64,000 nucleotides of DNA from Hexactinellida sp. DTS-2022 (Eukaryota > Porifera > Hexactinellida). The DNA lies in contig JAPNXP010000006.1 in the NCBI GenBank assembly GCA_028753945.1, forward strand, positions 496,001 to 560,000. Direction: 5' to 3'. Both the position numbers and the translations under genes were made by a program. The notes under the pieces were generated by a model. It worked only from the letters and a program-made list of their open reading frames with translations, was not told the DNA's origin and searched no databases. Shown one piece after another: positions 1 through 13,800 of the stretch. Numbering within the stretch: the stretch's first letter is position 1; every line of letters starts with the position of its first letter.

Positions 1-54
1 TCTTCTATTTTTGGTCCTGCTCTTGTTGCCATCGTGAAATGCTTGAAAGAAAAC

Positions 55-180
55 AAAAAATCTAAAATTACAGCTGTACCGACAGCATGTTCCTTTGAAG
101 ACACTATATTTTGGTGGTTGTTTGATTGACAGTGCCTCCAAATGAACATGCTGTCGGCACGGCTGTAATTTTAGATTTTT
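55..180. repeat. K2-family inverted-repeat element
   Basis: Terminal inverted repeats start AAATCTAAAATTACAGCTGT and include CCGACAGCATGTTCC; the centre contains GGTGGTTG. Five copies occur in the window (also 27706, 47399, 47893, 48719). Confidence 0.75.
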
Positions 181-832
181 TATAATGTGATCATCACTAT
201 AAAGGTGTTTCAGATTATAACTACCCTTAGTGTGTTGGAAGTTTCCTTTAATCCCACTTAATTTCAGAGATATTCAAGTTTCACATACTAGTATACTGTT
301 GTATGATACTGTAATAAGCGAACTCAACTTAATACAAACCTTATGTAAGTTGTTAAATTGGGACCATATGGCTTGTTCATAATAAATAGAAAATGTTCAC
401 AATGACTTTTATGCAGACTATAATTTAGTATATCCGGATCGTTAAAAATAATAAAACTGGGTTAAATAACAAGAGGAATTAGCTAAAGTATTTCTCACTT
501 ACCAACTGTATTCCTGTTAGTAAGGAATGGTTGTCTTTAAAATCAATAAACAAGTAGTAAATAAGATGATTGTAATTATGTCTTTTAATTTATTTAGCTA
601 CTATAGGAGTTTATACTTTATACTAGTAACTTTAGCTAAAATTAATTCTGGTATTACCTCATATTATTTAGATTACAGAGAAATCGACAGAGATAAGACC
701 TATCCAATTATCTCTAATATATTTCTATCAGTTTACTACATATTTTGGGCAGGGGTAAAGGGAACCATAGGCATAGACCTTGAAAGATCAAATATTAACC
801 CTCAAAACCTTTGTTCAATGGTCAATAGGATA

Positions 833-1027
833 CAGTAGAACCTCGTTAGTACGAACACGGTAAATACGAAATTCGAGTTAATACTTGTATGATTATATGA
901 ACACTATTTTAATTCCCTCCAAAGCAATTCAATACAAATGATATAAAATTGGTTAATATGATTTCCGGATAAGGCGAACGCAATTTGACAGTCCCCCTGG
1001 TGTTCCTACTAAAGCGCGATTCTAGTG
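833..1027. repeat. P1-family MITE (pogo-like ends)
   Basis: Ends CAGTAGAACCTCGTTAGTAC and complement, inner TTCAGTCCCCTTCAAAGCC-type core (diverged here). No coding capacity. Relatives at 3100, 4262, 34350, 37420, 50984, 51913, 56273 and 62012. Confidence 0.65.
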
Positions 1028-1899
1028 TAGGTATTTTAATGGAATTGTAATATGGCTTATCCATGGTTAAGTAATATACATTTATACTGTACAATAATTG
1101 ACAAATATTGTAGTATAATTATATCACAATCAAACTCTTATTAATCCGGTTATTGAGACAAAAAGGTGAGAATAACAGTGGAAGTAAAAATCTCATAACA
1201 ATGAATTATCCATGGTCCTTGTATTCAAAATAGTAAGAATTTCATACAACAGGTTCATATAAATATATTCTATAGTCACTCCCGTTATAACGAAGTGCTC
1301 GGGACCGTAGTTTCATTTCATAATAACCGGAGTTCGTTATAACCGGAGTAAATCAATAGCTTAGAGGCTATTAGTCTATTAACTAATACGGGATTATAAA
1401 TCACTTCGTTAAAAGCGGAATTTCGTTATATCCATTTCGTTGTAAACGAAGTTTTAGTAATGTAATAAGAGAAAAGGATTTCCGGACCATTGAACGACTT
1501 CGTTAGAAGCAAGTACTTCGTTATATCCGACTTGTTATAACGGGAGTTGACTGTATTATAATTTGATTAGAATTGTTCGTTTATTTTTGACAGTATTTTA
1601 TTGACTGAAAATCCTATTCTTAATTAATTAATTAATTATACCAATTATATTAAATTCCAAATTCCTTAATATAAGACTATAAGTGCATCCCTATAGTAAA
1701 ATAGTGTAGTTTTAGGAACTCATTATTGAATTCCAAATGTCAGCTTAGTATCCATGGTATTTATATATCTGTGTCTGCTATAAAAGTAGAATAAAAGGTA
1801 TTGTCCAGAATTTTAGCATAGAGATTTGATACACTGGAATTTATTTGTAAATAAATTGTGTATATAAACTGGAGTGTTTAGTTTTAGTTCAAATTTGTG

Positions 1900-4800
1900 A
1901 TGGTTTCCACTCTCTTACAAATGAATTCTGCTTTCAACGATTCTGATAGAAATCCATCTGAATTCCATGCTATTTTACATGAAACGAGATCTGATGAAAA
2001 TGAAGAGGAATTACATTGTGTAAGTTTTATTTATTTATATTTACATGTTTGTCACTTATTTATTGTTTATGTTTACTAATCTTATTAGATTATTTACAAA
2101 TTTATGAGTTTTAGGCATAACTTTTTGATTAATTCGCCCAAAACTTTATTTCTTTGATTATTTGATAAATACGCCTATTATATTTAGCTTTACACCAATG
2201 AATCCTTTTGCCCAATAGAAACTTGGCTTCTTCTATTATACATAATCTCAGTTCCAACTAATAAGAACTAAATTACATCCGAAAACTAATTTCTATCCCA
2301 ATTATTCCCGAATAGTTCAATAGAATTCCTAAAATAGTTTAGATATGCTTATTGACTTTTCAATGCATATTTGGCATAACTCGCATTCCTATGTAGAATG
2401 TTCTTTGTGATCAAACTGGCTTCAATTTGGTGTGTACTGCCAATTCTGTTGTTTATACTGTCTGAAAATCACTTTGGAATTTTTTGATAAACTTCTAATG
2501 AAACACAGATTTGTTTCACAATTGGGAAAGAAGCCTTTATTACCGTCTTGAGTTATATTTTATTCCATTTTAAAATCTTTATTTAGTATCATTATTGACT
2601 GATTAAATTGAGACACATTAATTGCTTTAGTTGGAACGACTTATATATCAGCCAACACCTTTTTAATGCATTTCAAGACATGACAAGGTCATTATTTACT
2701 TCAAAAATTAACCTTTGCGAAGCCTGTTTATAATAGCAGTTATATAATAATCCATTTATGTATTTATTAGTTGTAAATATTGATGAATTTTCTTTTATAG
2801 AAACAATTTTTCAAACTTGTCAGAGATGGAGTCAAGTTAGATCAAGAAATGCTAAATATTACTCATCCAAGGGTAAGTCCACATATTTCCTGTTTCCATG
2901 ACAACTGTATGTATATTTGTTTATCAAACACAACTCAGTTCCAATTGGAACTAGATGTGTCAAAATACGCGACTAATCTCATTAACTAGATGGGATTACT
3001 TGTATATCGGCCGACACCTTTTCAATATAAAAACCTAACAGTGAATTTATAAAGTTTATAAATCACCTTTTCATTGCTTGAAAATTATATTAGACTTGGG
3101 TATTATACAGTATACGAACATCAGGGGACCGTCAAAATGCGTTCGCCTTATCCGGAATTAATATTAGCTAATACCATTTGTATTGAAAAGGTTTTGAAGG
3201 GACTGAAATAGTGTTCAAATTAACGAGGTTCTACTGTATATGTATTCAAGCTAACTAACTTCACACGAATATTCACTTATTTTGAGTTCAAATATCTCAA
3301 TCATGACACAAATGACTTTACGATATCAGAATTTAACAGCCATCTGAGTTCGAATCACAGTGATTATATTTTTGATAATTAAATGGATTAAATACCCTTT
3401 GTCAAGTTGGTATGCTAATCACGTTTCATCTCGATAACATATAAATCAAGGAATTATCCAGGAGCGCGAGACGCTCCTTTTGGAGCATGTTTTTTGGATA
3501 ATTTGAATTTAGGAAACGCCAAAATTTGGAATCCTCTCCTATACCGTAACATTAATTTGTGATTTAGACGTATGAAAATTGGATTAGACCAGGATTAGGA
3601 GCGTAATTACAAATGGCTGTACTATAATACAGAGTATAAATTCAGTCTTCAGTCCCCAAGCGAGCATTTACTTAAAGTTAGCCTATTAGCAAGCAAATTT
3701 CGTGCAAAATATGACTTTTATTATCATTCATTTATTCTAAATTAAGTATCAAAATTATTTAACTATGATATAATCAATTTATATATTTAGAGTTTTACAA
3801 GAGTTTTATGAATTACGTAGTATGTAGTAATAGTTTTATTAAATTTTGCAATATTTGTGACAAATTTAATTACTAATTGAATATAACTATAAATATATAT
3901 TTAGAGTTTTACGAATTACGTAATTTAATTACTAATTGAATAAAACTATATTTCTATATTTTAACACATTCCTACTCTATTTAACTGTTATCTAAAATTC
4001 ATAATTCCACCCAAAATCCATTTTTTGCATTCCTATCTACAAATGAAATCCCTCACTTATTCAATTATTATATTATTTGTAGTACTATTACGATGACAAA
4101 ATTTATTGGAATTTATTTAGATTTACAATCCTGGGAATTTATATATTTCCTCCTAAAAGGACGTTCCCTTTAACAGGTGTACTATTGAATGTAATACAAT
4201 ATATGTAGATTTTAGAGTCATTTTATTGACTCACTTTAGTTTGAATTACACAGACGTATAGAGTAGAACCTCGTTAGTACGAACACTAGGGGACCGTCAA
4301 ATGCGTTCGCCTTATCCGGAATTCGTATAATTTGTATTGAAAAGGTTTTGAAGGGAACTGTAATAGTGTTCGTATATTAACCGTGTTGGTACTAACGAGT
4401 TTCTACTGTATGTATTTATTCCCATTAGACAGTTATCTTTCAATTATTACTCCTATTCTGGCGTTTTCACATCTTTCAAATAAGGCGAAATATCGGTTAA
4501 GTAGTACAAGTTTTAATTCCCCTAGCCTATACAATTCATGCAAATGACTCCGGTTAATACGAATTCCGGATAATACGAACACATTTCGACGGTCCCCTGG
4601 TGTTCGTATTAACGAGATTCTACTGTATACGCAATATTTTGTAGATGTATAGTGAATTGTGTTATAGAAATAAGTGTTATACCTATGGTATCATGAATAC
4701 GTATTCATAATACAGAATAATAATACAAATTGAGAATTTATGGTTGTTTCAATAATACTGTAATGGAATTCAATCATTGAATATAATTACATAAGTTCTC

Positions 4801-7800
4801 TTGCCTAAATATGAATTCTCAAATGCTATGGAAAGTATTAGTTTCTTGAAGTCATATTTCCTTTGGAAGCCAGTAGCATTATAACAGTCGCCTGCAGTGT
4901 CTATATAGAATATTTGTCCAATGTGAGATAGATTATTAGAGGAATAATTAGAAAATATGTATTCTGTGCATAATGGGATTTCATTATTACAGTGATTGAA
5001 TTCATAAGAAATATAGTGAGATTTATTATTCAGAAATTCATTGAACTTTTAATCTGTATTTTCTAAGCCATTTCTAAACGAAATCCCTGAATTTGCAGCA
5101 TGCAGTAAAATCGTTAATATAAACATGGATAATAATATCGGTTAAGGAGTATACAAGTTTAATACTAATAGCCTACACAAATGCATGCAAGTGACTCCGG
5201 TTATAACGAATTTCGGATAATTTGATAAATTTTGACGGTCCTTTTGGTGTTCGTATTAGTTAACGAACGAGTACTATCATCATCGCCAAACGATTTTCAT
5301 GAATTATTGAATTTACCTAAATGTGTTGCTGAATTTTAAAACTTGTCATTGACGCGACGAACAAACAACACATTTATTTGATAGTCATTTCCTGATTACT
5401 AACTGTTGTATTTCCTTGCTTACTTCTCAAAAACTCATCCTTTCCTTTGTTCTTATCAGGGTGCTACTTTTCGCGATATCTTGTAGATTATTTATTTAAC
5501 TTTTCAGTACAAATAGTACAATGTTTATATGTTGCTATAGCTATATCTTGATTTTAATAATTCGAGTATGACTCATTTTGTTGATTACAGGATGAAAATA
5601 ATTGTTGATTACAGGATGAAAATAATTCATAATTTCAGTCAAATTCTCACATCACTTATAACGTACAGTATTACTAAATTGAACTATCAATTTAGAATCT
5701 TAGATTATGAATCATTTTATTTATTTGTCCAGATTTACCGAAAATATATTTCTAGCTAATGTACCTTGTAATTTACACAATTGTTAATGCAAAATATATA
5801 AATACGGACATATGACAAACATATAATTCTATAGTGATATTATAACCTTATTATTTGACTTCTCATTGTGATTCCTATTATCAGACATGACAGCATCAAA
5901 CGAAATTGGATAAATATGTTTTTGGAAATTATTTTGAAATCATACAGTGACTTTATAACAAGTAAGCACATGTGTGTACATAGAGATTCTAACTACAATC
6001 AGTTCCTCTATAGAAATTACAGTTAATTATAACGAAGTCGGATATAACGAAATACCCGCTTAAAACTAAATGAAAATTTTCCCCTAAAGCACTAAATGTA
6101 TTAATTATCATCCGCTTATAAGTTAGAACGAATATCCGGATATAACGAAGGATTTTACAGGCCTCAAAGCACTTCGTTATAACGAGAGTTAACTGTATTA
6201 TTGTATCTGTACATAGAGATTCTAAATATAATCAGATCCTCTATAGAGACACCTATTAATTACAGAGATTCTAACATAATACAGTCGAAACCAGTTTTTC
6301 CTAACTAGCTATTTATAGAAATTCCAATTTTGTGTTATTTTCAATCGGTTTTTTCTTACTTCATTTCCATGCAAAGAATTGGTTAGAAAAAACCGGTTTC
6401 AACTGTATTTATTAGTTTATTTTAGGGCTGAAACGAATATACCGAATATTCGAATATTCGTTCGAAATGATTGAACGAATATTCGTCCGTTTGCAAACGA
6501 ATATTCGTTGACTAATTTTGGACCAACAAGACTTTTGTATAGCTTAGAGATATCGTAAATATAAATTCCCAACTAAACTAGCTGATTATTAGTTAACTTG
6601 TGTATAATACACTTTATAACTATTATTATACCATTGTAACATTATCAAAAACCAATTTTCCAATGTATTTTGCTCTAGAAATTGATTTAATGCTTAGTCA
6701 TCCAAACGAACGAATATTCGAATATTCGTTCGTTTAGAAAAAGGTTCGTTCGTTACATTTCGAATATTCGTTTTAGCCCTAAACTTTATTTACATCTATA
6801 ACTTACAGAGATTCTTACAATACGTACCCCATTCCCCTATGTGTTGCATATAACTGAGTTCTAATGTACTATATTCTAATACAGTACTGTACTATATTAT
6901 GGTTTAACCTGTATTGTATATTAGGTAACAGAAGACCCTGATTACGCGCTCTCTCACAACTCACCTGAGTTTACCCAGATTCACTCCGGGGACTCCAGTC
7001 CCGCCTCTCGCTCGGGGCACTCCAGCAGTCCCCTCGTCGTATCCACCCCCAACACACCCGGCAACTCCACAGGGTACTCAGATGTACATACCAATGGACA
7101 GTTCGTGTATCCAAGCGGGAGCCTAACTCCTGAGTCACACAGTGGGGGATTGGTAAATAGTTTGTTTGTTAGTTAGTTTGTTTGTTTGTTTGTTTGTTTG
7201 TTTGTTTGATTGTTTGTTTGTTTGTTTGATTGTTTGTTTGATTGTTTATTTGGTTGTTAGTTTGTTAGTTAGTTAGTTTATTTGTTTGTTTGTTTGTTTG
7301 TTGTTTGTTTGTTTGTTTGTTTGTTTGTTTGTTTGTTTGGTTGTTTGTTTGTTTGTTTGTTTGTTTGTTTATCCATTTGTTTGTTTGTTTGATTGTTTGT
7401 TTGATTGTTTATTTGGTTGTTAGTTTGTTAGTTAGTTAGTTTATTTGTTTGTTTGTTTGTTTGTTGTTTGTTTGTTTGTTTGTTTGTTTGTTGTTTGGTT
7501 ATCTGTTTATCTGTTTATCTGTTTATATATCTCCCTTATAGTCCCCACATCCGATTAGTGGTAAGAGCAGTCTCGCTATGTCTCCTCCTGGACACATATA
7601 CTCCCGAGCAGAATCTCACTTCCCATACGTAACTCCATCCAGTCCCTTTCCAGGTACATACTATAATATTCTTATTTATTTATTAAGTACAATCAAGTTA
7701 TGAACATTCAGGGAACTAAATTTGTGTTCATAATAGAGAGACTTCATAATAAGCGAACTCAACTTAAAACAAACCCTATGTATATTGTTAAATTGGGACA

Positions 7801-10800
7801 ATTCATAACAAAACATTTCACATTAGCAGACATAAGATATTCACAATAAGTATACTAAGAATCAATCCATATAATTCCCTCTAATATTATCTGTGTCTGA
7901 CATATCCCTTAGACATCCCAATTCTTACAATCCTATTATTACGTGCATGTATAATGCGTATGCTATTCTGTGTACCAATCAATTTCCAGACAGTACAAAT
8001 CCCTATGGCTATTCAGCAGATTTATTCTATAAAGCTTTGATTCAATATTCAACTAATTAGATTAGATATAGTATTGATTATAAGTGTAGTTATTACATAA
8101 TAGTATTATTTGTATCTAGGCTAATTGCATTTATTTCAATAAATATGACTAATTACATATAATACTGTCATAAATAGGAATATTGATAAAACGAATTATC
8201 GGAAAAAAGTACAAAATTTCATTTCCCTAGCCTATACAAATGAATGCAATTGACTCGGTTAATACGAATTTCCGGGTAATACGATCAAATATCGACGGTC
8301 CCCTGGTGTTCGTATTAACGAAAGTCTAATGTATTTGCCTAATTTCCTGTTTACTTAATTTTATTCTCAAGCTAGTAAGATTACTTAGAATACACTTGTT
8401 TGCTCAAAAATGAAATTAAAATACAGACAATCCATTTTAATAATTTAGCATTACAATCCAAACTGATGCTTTGAAATTAAATCCTTTAATTATTCTGTCT
8501 AATAGTCTAAACTAACTTGATTCAGCCATCAATCCGATATCTAATATTATCAAGGAAGTAATTATACAGTATTGTGATGTCTGTTGAAATTTAATCTCTT
8601 GCTTTGTAATTATGTAATGTAGTTACTTGTATAATGATACAAGGGTAATTTGTCTTGTACTCTCATTTAGTGGGATGATCATAGATTGAATAATGATTAT
8701 ATTATATATAATTTCTTTGAACATTAAACACATGTTTCGTATAAGATTACTTAATGTTCTAATGTACAGACACAATAATAGTGTCTTCTTATGACTTGGC
8801 TAGCTATTCGTATATTATAGAACAATATGCCACGATGACATAATTCCTCACATGGCACATAATAATAATACTCGCGTAATAGCAAATGTTTACTATATTT
8901 CGCTTTATCCGTGTTAATATTATAACTAGAGTCTACTGTATTTTGCTGTATTTAACGCGCCTTTAAAAGTTGTATTAAAAAAAGATGAACCCTTACAGTC
9001 AGAACCGGTTTTTTTCTAACACCGGTTTTTTCTAACTAACTATTTATTCTAAATTCGTATGAAATTCCAAAATTTTCTTTTATTTTCAATCGGTTTATCT
9101 TACTTTATTTCCATGCAAAGAATTGGTTAGAAAAACCGGTTACGACTATATACCCTATATAAACCCCTGTATATACCCTATATAAACCCCTGTATATACC
9201 CTATATAAACCCCTGTATATACCCTATATAAACCCCTGTATATACCCTATATAAACCCCTGTATATACCCCTGTATATACCCTATATAAACTCCTGTATA
9301 TACCCTATATAAAGTAAACCCCTGTATATACCCTATATAAACTCCTGTATATACCCTATATAAAGTAAACCCCTGTATATACCCTATATAAACTCTATAT
9401 AAACTCTATATATACGTACCCTGAATATGTTATTCTCTGTTTAGAATGCAGATCTAAGCCTAGCACCACTTCCCTGCCTTACTACCCGTGTCACACCACT
9501 CCGAGGCCTCATAGCAATATCATCACGGTATATCTGCCATTCGGACAGCACACAAAAGTAGGTTATACAGTTGTTATACAGCCAGTGTAAATACAGTTGC
9601 TTTATTAGCAACTCCCCTATTATATTGCTTTATTAGCAACCGCTTTTCGGGTCCCAAGCGTGATAATACTATTAATTTCATTCCCCTATTAGAAACTTCG
9701 CCTATTAGCAACCAGATTTAGTGGCAAACACGGGTTGCTAATATAGCAACTCCATTGTACGCTCCTAATCCTGGTCTGATTCGATTTTCATTTGCGCAAA
9801 ATCGTTCAAATATTCAATAACTTTGGTGCTTCTATAGAAGCGTACGTCTAAATCACAAATTAATGTTACTGTATAGGAGAAGATTCCAAATTTTCGCGAT
9901 CCTAATTACAATTTTTCAAAAAGCATACTCCAAAAGGAGCGTTTCGCGCTCCTGGATAATCCCTTGAACTTATAAAGTCAATTCCTATTATAGTGTATGA
10001 TCCATGAACAAAAGATGTTGAAATAACCTTGATTTATATTTAGGCTTAAACGTTTATCGGCAAACACGTTTTCATTATAAATCCCGGCTTCGCAATAAAG
10101 AATTCTTTAAAAACAAATGACTTTGCTAGTGCCTGAAAATTGCATTAGAAAGGGTGTTATCCAATCTAAATATTTCCTTTAATTTGTGTTTGAATTTCTA
10201 TGATATTTCTTTCAGCATTTTCAAAATATTGCTGATTGACAATAACAGACAAGTTATTGCCCAATTAAAATTAATTCCTACAAATGTTATTCTTATTCTA
10301 CATTTTAAAAATAGCTTTTGAACATATTTTCACTCCAAATAATTGACTTCGTTGGACAGACTAATAATATGATTAATACAAACACCTGTTACTTTATACG
10401 ATAGTATTATACAATAATTAAGTTAGTTATTCGATGCAATTTGATATTTTGTTTTGAAACTTAAACTAATTCTTTGTATCACTAGGCTACAGCTGATTAT
10501 TTAATATAACATAAATTACATTTTTGATTAGGAGTGTTGTTTCTATGGTAACAGCTGGAATGTAGGAGTTCATTATACTCCGTAATAATATTAATGACTC
10601 TCCCTGCATGATTATCACATATGTTCGTTTGTATAGTAAGTGTGAAATATTATATTCGCTCCAAACGGAAATTTGAGTAGGTTACGTTTGTTCGTTTTGA
10701 TGAGTAATATCCTTTTTAGTTGAGATAAGTGTTAAATATTAATTATACAGTAGACTCCGTTAATTTATAGAGGAATTGGGTAATTGGGGTTCTCGTTATT

Positions 10801-13800
10801 AGGAACACGGATAAGGCGAAATATCTGTTAAGGAGTACAAGGTTTAATTCCCTAGCCTATACAAATGCATGCAAGTGACTCCGGTTAATACGAATTCCGG
10901 ATAATACGAACATATTTCGACGGTCCCCTGATGTTCCTATGAACAGAGTCTACTGTATTCTAATTTCATGTAACATGGATTATTTAGGAATCATGATTAA
11001 ATACCTTACTGAGTATAATTTGTGATATTTTCATTAGGTATTCATTAGTGAATACTTTAATAGTTTATACTAACTAGTAGACTATTTTACTCAATTACGA
11101 ATTACTGATAAATGAATTAGTTGTTTATCAAATCATGTTTTATATATTTTATATGATATATCACTGTCTATGTGTTGTTTAAATCTGGCAGTATTTCTTA
11201 TTAATAATTCCATTCACCCACTTATGTTGCTATCGTAATTCAAATCCACAAAATTTTTATCTTACATACAAATATTTACGTTTTATTATTTATCACGGCT
11301 TCCCTTTGATTTAAGTTATTCCTTTCTATTGTGTTTCTGCATCTCTTTATTACGGTCCAGTTGAATTCTTTATATCAATATCCGTTGTCATATGATAATT
11401 ATAGTACAATTATTTAAATAGAGTATATTACTATGGATAAATGGTTTGTTTAAAATTAACATTACAGTGAACTCCGTTATAACGAAGTGCTTGGGACCTG
11501 TAAAATCCTTCATTATATCCGGATATTCGTTATAAGCCAGGGTTCCGCAAACTAGGTTTTTCAGGCCGCATGCGGCCTGAAACAACCTTATGTGTGGCCT
11601 GATAGCTCAATGGAAATTGGAAATTGGTATCATGTGTGGCCTGAGAGACATTTCTAATTTTAATCTGGCCTGTACACATATACACACTGATTATTACCTT
11701 TGGCTAGAGTGCTTTATGCACTTTTTGCTTAAATTAGTATAGTTATAGTATTACAACAACATAGTTTTTGTTATATTTCGAAAAATTTCTCGATAATGTT
11801 TGCGGCCTGAGGAAAATTTTGTTAAGATTATGTGGCCTGATATAAATGAAAGTTTGCGGAACTCTGTTATAAGCGGATAATAATTACAACATTTAGTGCT
11901 TTGGGTGGAAATATCCATTTCGTTATAAGCGGTTATTTCGTTATATCTGACTTGGTTATAATGGGAGTTCACTGTATGTAATTTCAAAAGAGATTTTATA
12001 TTTTAGGTCAAACAGAGGAACAAACTTAAAGACACGATTTTGAAGCGTTTAACTTTAAGAAATATTCTCGTTGAGGATTGTAGAATTTATCAGGAAATAC
12101 ACATTCCGCCTTACCCACCGTTAGTTTATATTTAATACATTTATTCTATCAATTTAAGATGCAATTATTATATATCTGCCAACACCTTTTTAAACATATA
12201 AATCCGGCTTCGCAATGGTGAATTTTCGAACAAATGATCTTTTTCCAGTGCCCGAATCCATTAGAAAAGGTGTTGGCTGATATGTAAGTATTGTGAGTTA
12301 ACAAAAATATATCCTTTTCTGTTCCTCTAATAGCAAGTTCGCCTATTAGCAAGCAAATTTCGTGCAAAATGCGCTTAGTATTCCGCGAACACCACTGTAT
12401 ACTTATATTTTACTTTTTTTAGGAAAAGAATCGAAATTGAATTGGATTCAATAGACAGACATTTTTTCGGGAATGAAGTAAGTTTGTGAAATCTTATACA
12501 ACACAAGTTTAATTTTATTTATATAATTATTGTTTTAGCTTTTCATTGAACACAAAAATCCAAAAGTAACCTCAAATTCGCCTCATAAATTTGTAAGTTA
12601 ATAAATCTGTTTCTTCTTAATATAATAATTTAGGAAATCTTAGCTTGGTCACAATAAGCAGACCTGACTGTAATTATACTTTTATAAAAACAACATATTT
12701 TTGTACTAAGTGCAGTAACTTTACATATTTTGCACTAATATTAAAACTATTCAAAACCTAGTCTTATTTCTTTGTAGAATATTCAAACTTTATATTTCCT
12801 ATAATTATAACTTTACTGTATTCTCACAACTAACTTTAGACAAAGAAGAAACTACATATCAAGTTATGTCTCGTTTGTAAGAAGTCTCTCTTCAAAGACT
12901 TCTTCATGTAAGTAGCCTTATTCTTATTATACATTCAGACAGGGTTTTATAGGTGCCAGGCCAGTGTATTATACAGCCATTTGTAAATACGCTCCTAATC
13001 CTGGTCTGACCCAATTTTCATACGCGTAAATCACAAATTGACGGTATAGGAGAAGATCCCAAATTTTCGCGCTCCTAATTAAAATTTACCAGCCAGGCAT
13101 CGGTTGAGGTACAAAAGTGCTTGCAGTGTGATTCTATTTAGGTGCCGGGTCTCTGATAAGATTTTTTGGCCATAGAAATTCCTGGATAAATCCCTGTTTG
13201 GGTACCGTACAAACTTTACTTCCTTCATATAATGCCGGATCATTGAATTATACCGATTATGTATTATGGCTAACACCTTTAGGGTGCCATAAAATTTAAC
13301 TTCTATAAAAAAAGTGCCGTTCAAGAATATCCTATATAAACCCCTGATTCCACTACTTTGTTTAAACTGTTATTATTTCAGGTGTGAGAAATGCAAAGCT
13401 GGATTCCACGCTAAGTGTTTACAGATGGATCTGGTGTGCACAGCTGGACACAAGACTGAGTTAGTTAATATATTTATACACAGTATGCTCTCGTTAATAG
13501 GAACACTAGGGTGCCGTAGGAATGTGTTCGTATTATCCGGTATTCGTATTAACCGGAGTCACTTGCATGCATTTGTATAGGCTAGGGGTATAAACCTTGT
13601 ACTCCTTAACCGATATTTCGCCTTATCCGTGTTCCTACTAACGAGAGCTACTGTATATTTAACACATTGAGAATTAATTGAGGAACTGGTAAGAACTTGA
13701 AATTTGTTAAATTCGACGAACTAAAATTATGTATCTGTGATAAGACTACAGTAGATGCCGGTTATAAGCACATCGTCGGGAACTGCACTTGATGTGCTTA

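Larger units (their letters stand above)
1..1899. other. Upstream intergenic region, repeats only
   Basis: I see no coding exon here. It holds a K2-type inverted-repeat element (55-180), a decayed P7-type fragment (about 310-420), a P1-type element (833-1027) and decayed P3-type sequence (about 1273-1553). The ORF at 527-838 is AT-rich, matches no family I know and has no splice context. The promoter of the RAF gene must lie in the last part, but I cannot point to a defined core element. Confidence 0.6.

Noticed and set aside
527..838. 103-aa frame upstream of RAF
   Set aside because: AT-rich composition, no recognisable domain or splice sites, next to a MITE. Not reported as a gene.
1897..1899. 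GTG as start of RAF
   Set aside because: An ATG follows directly and animals use ATG; the preceding in-frame TAG supports 1900.
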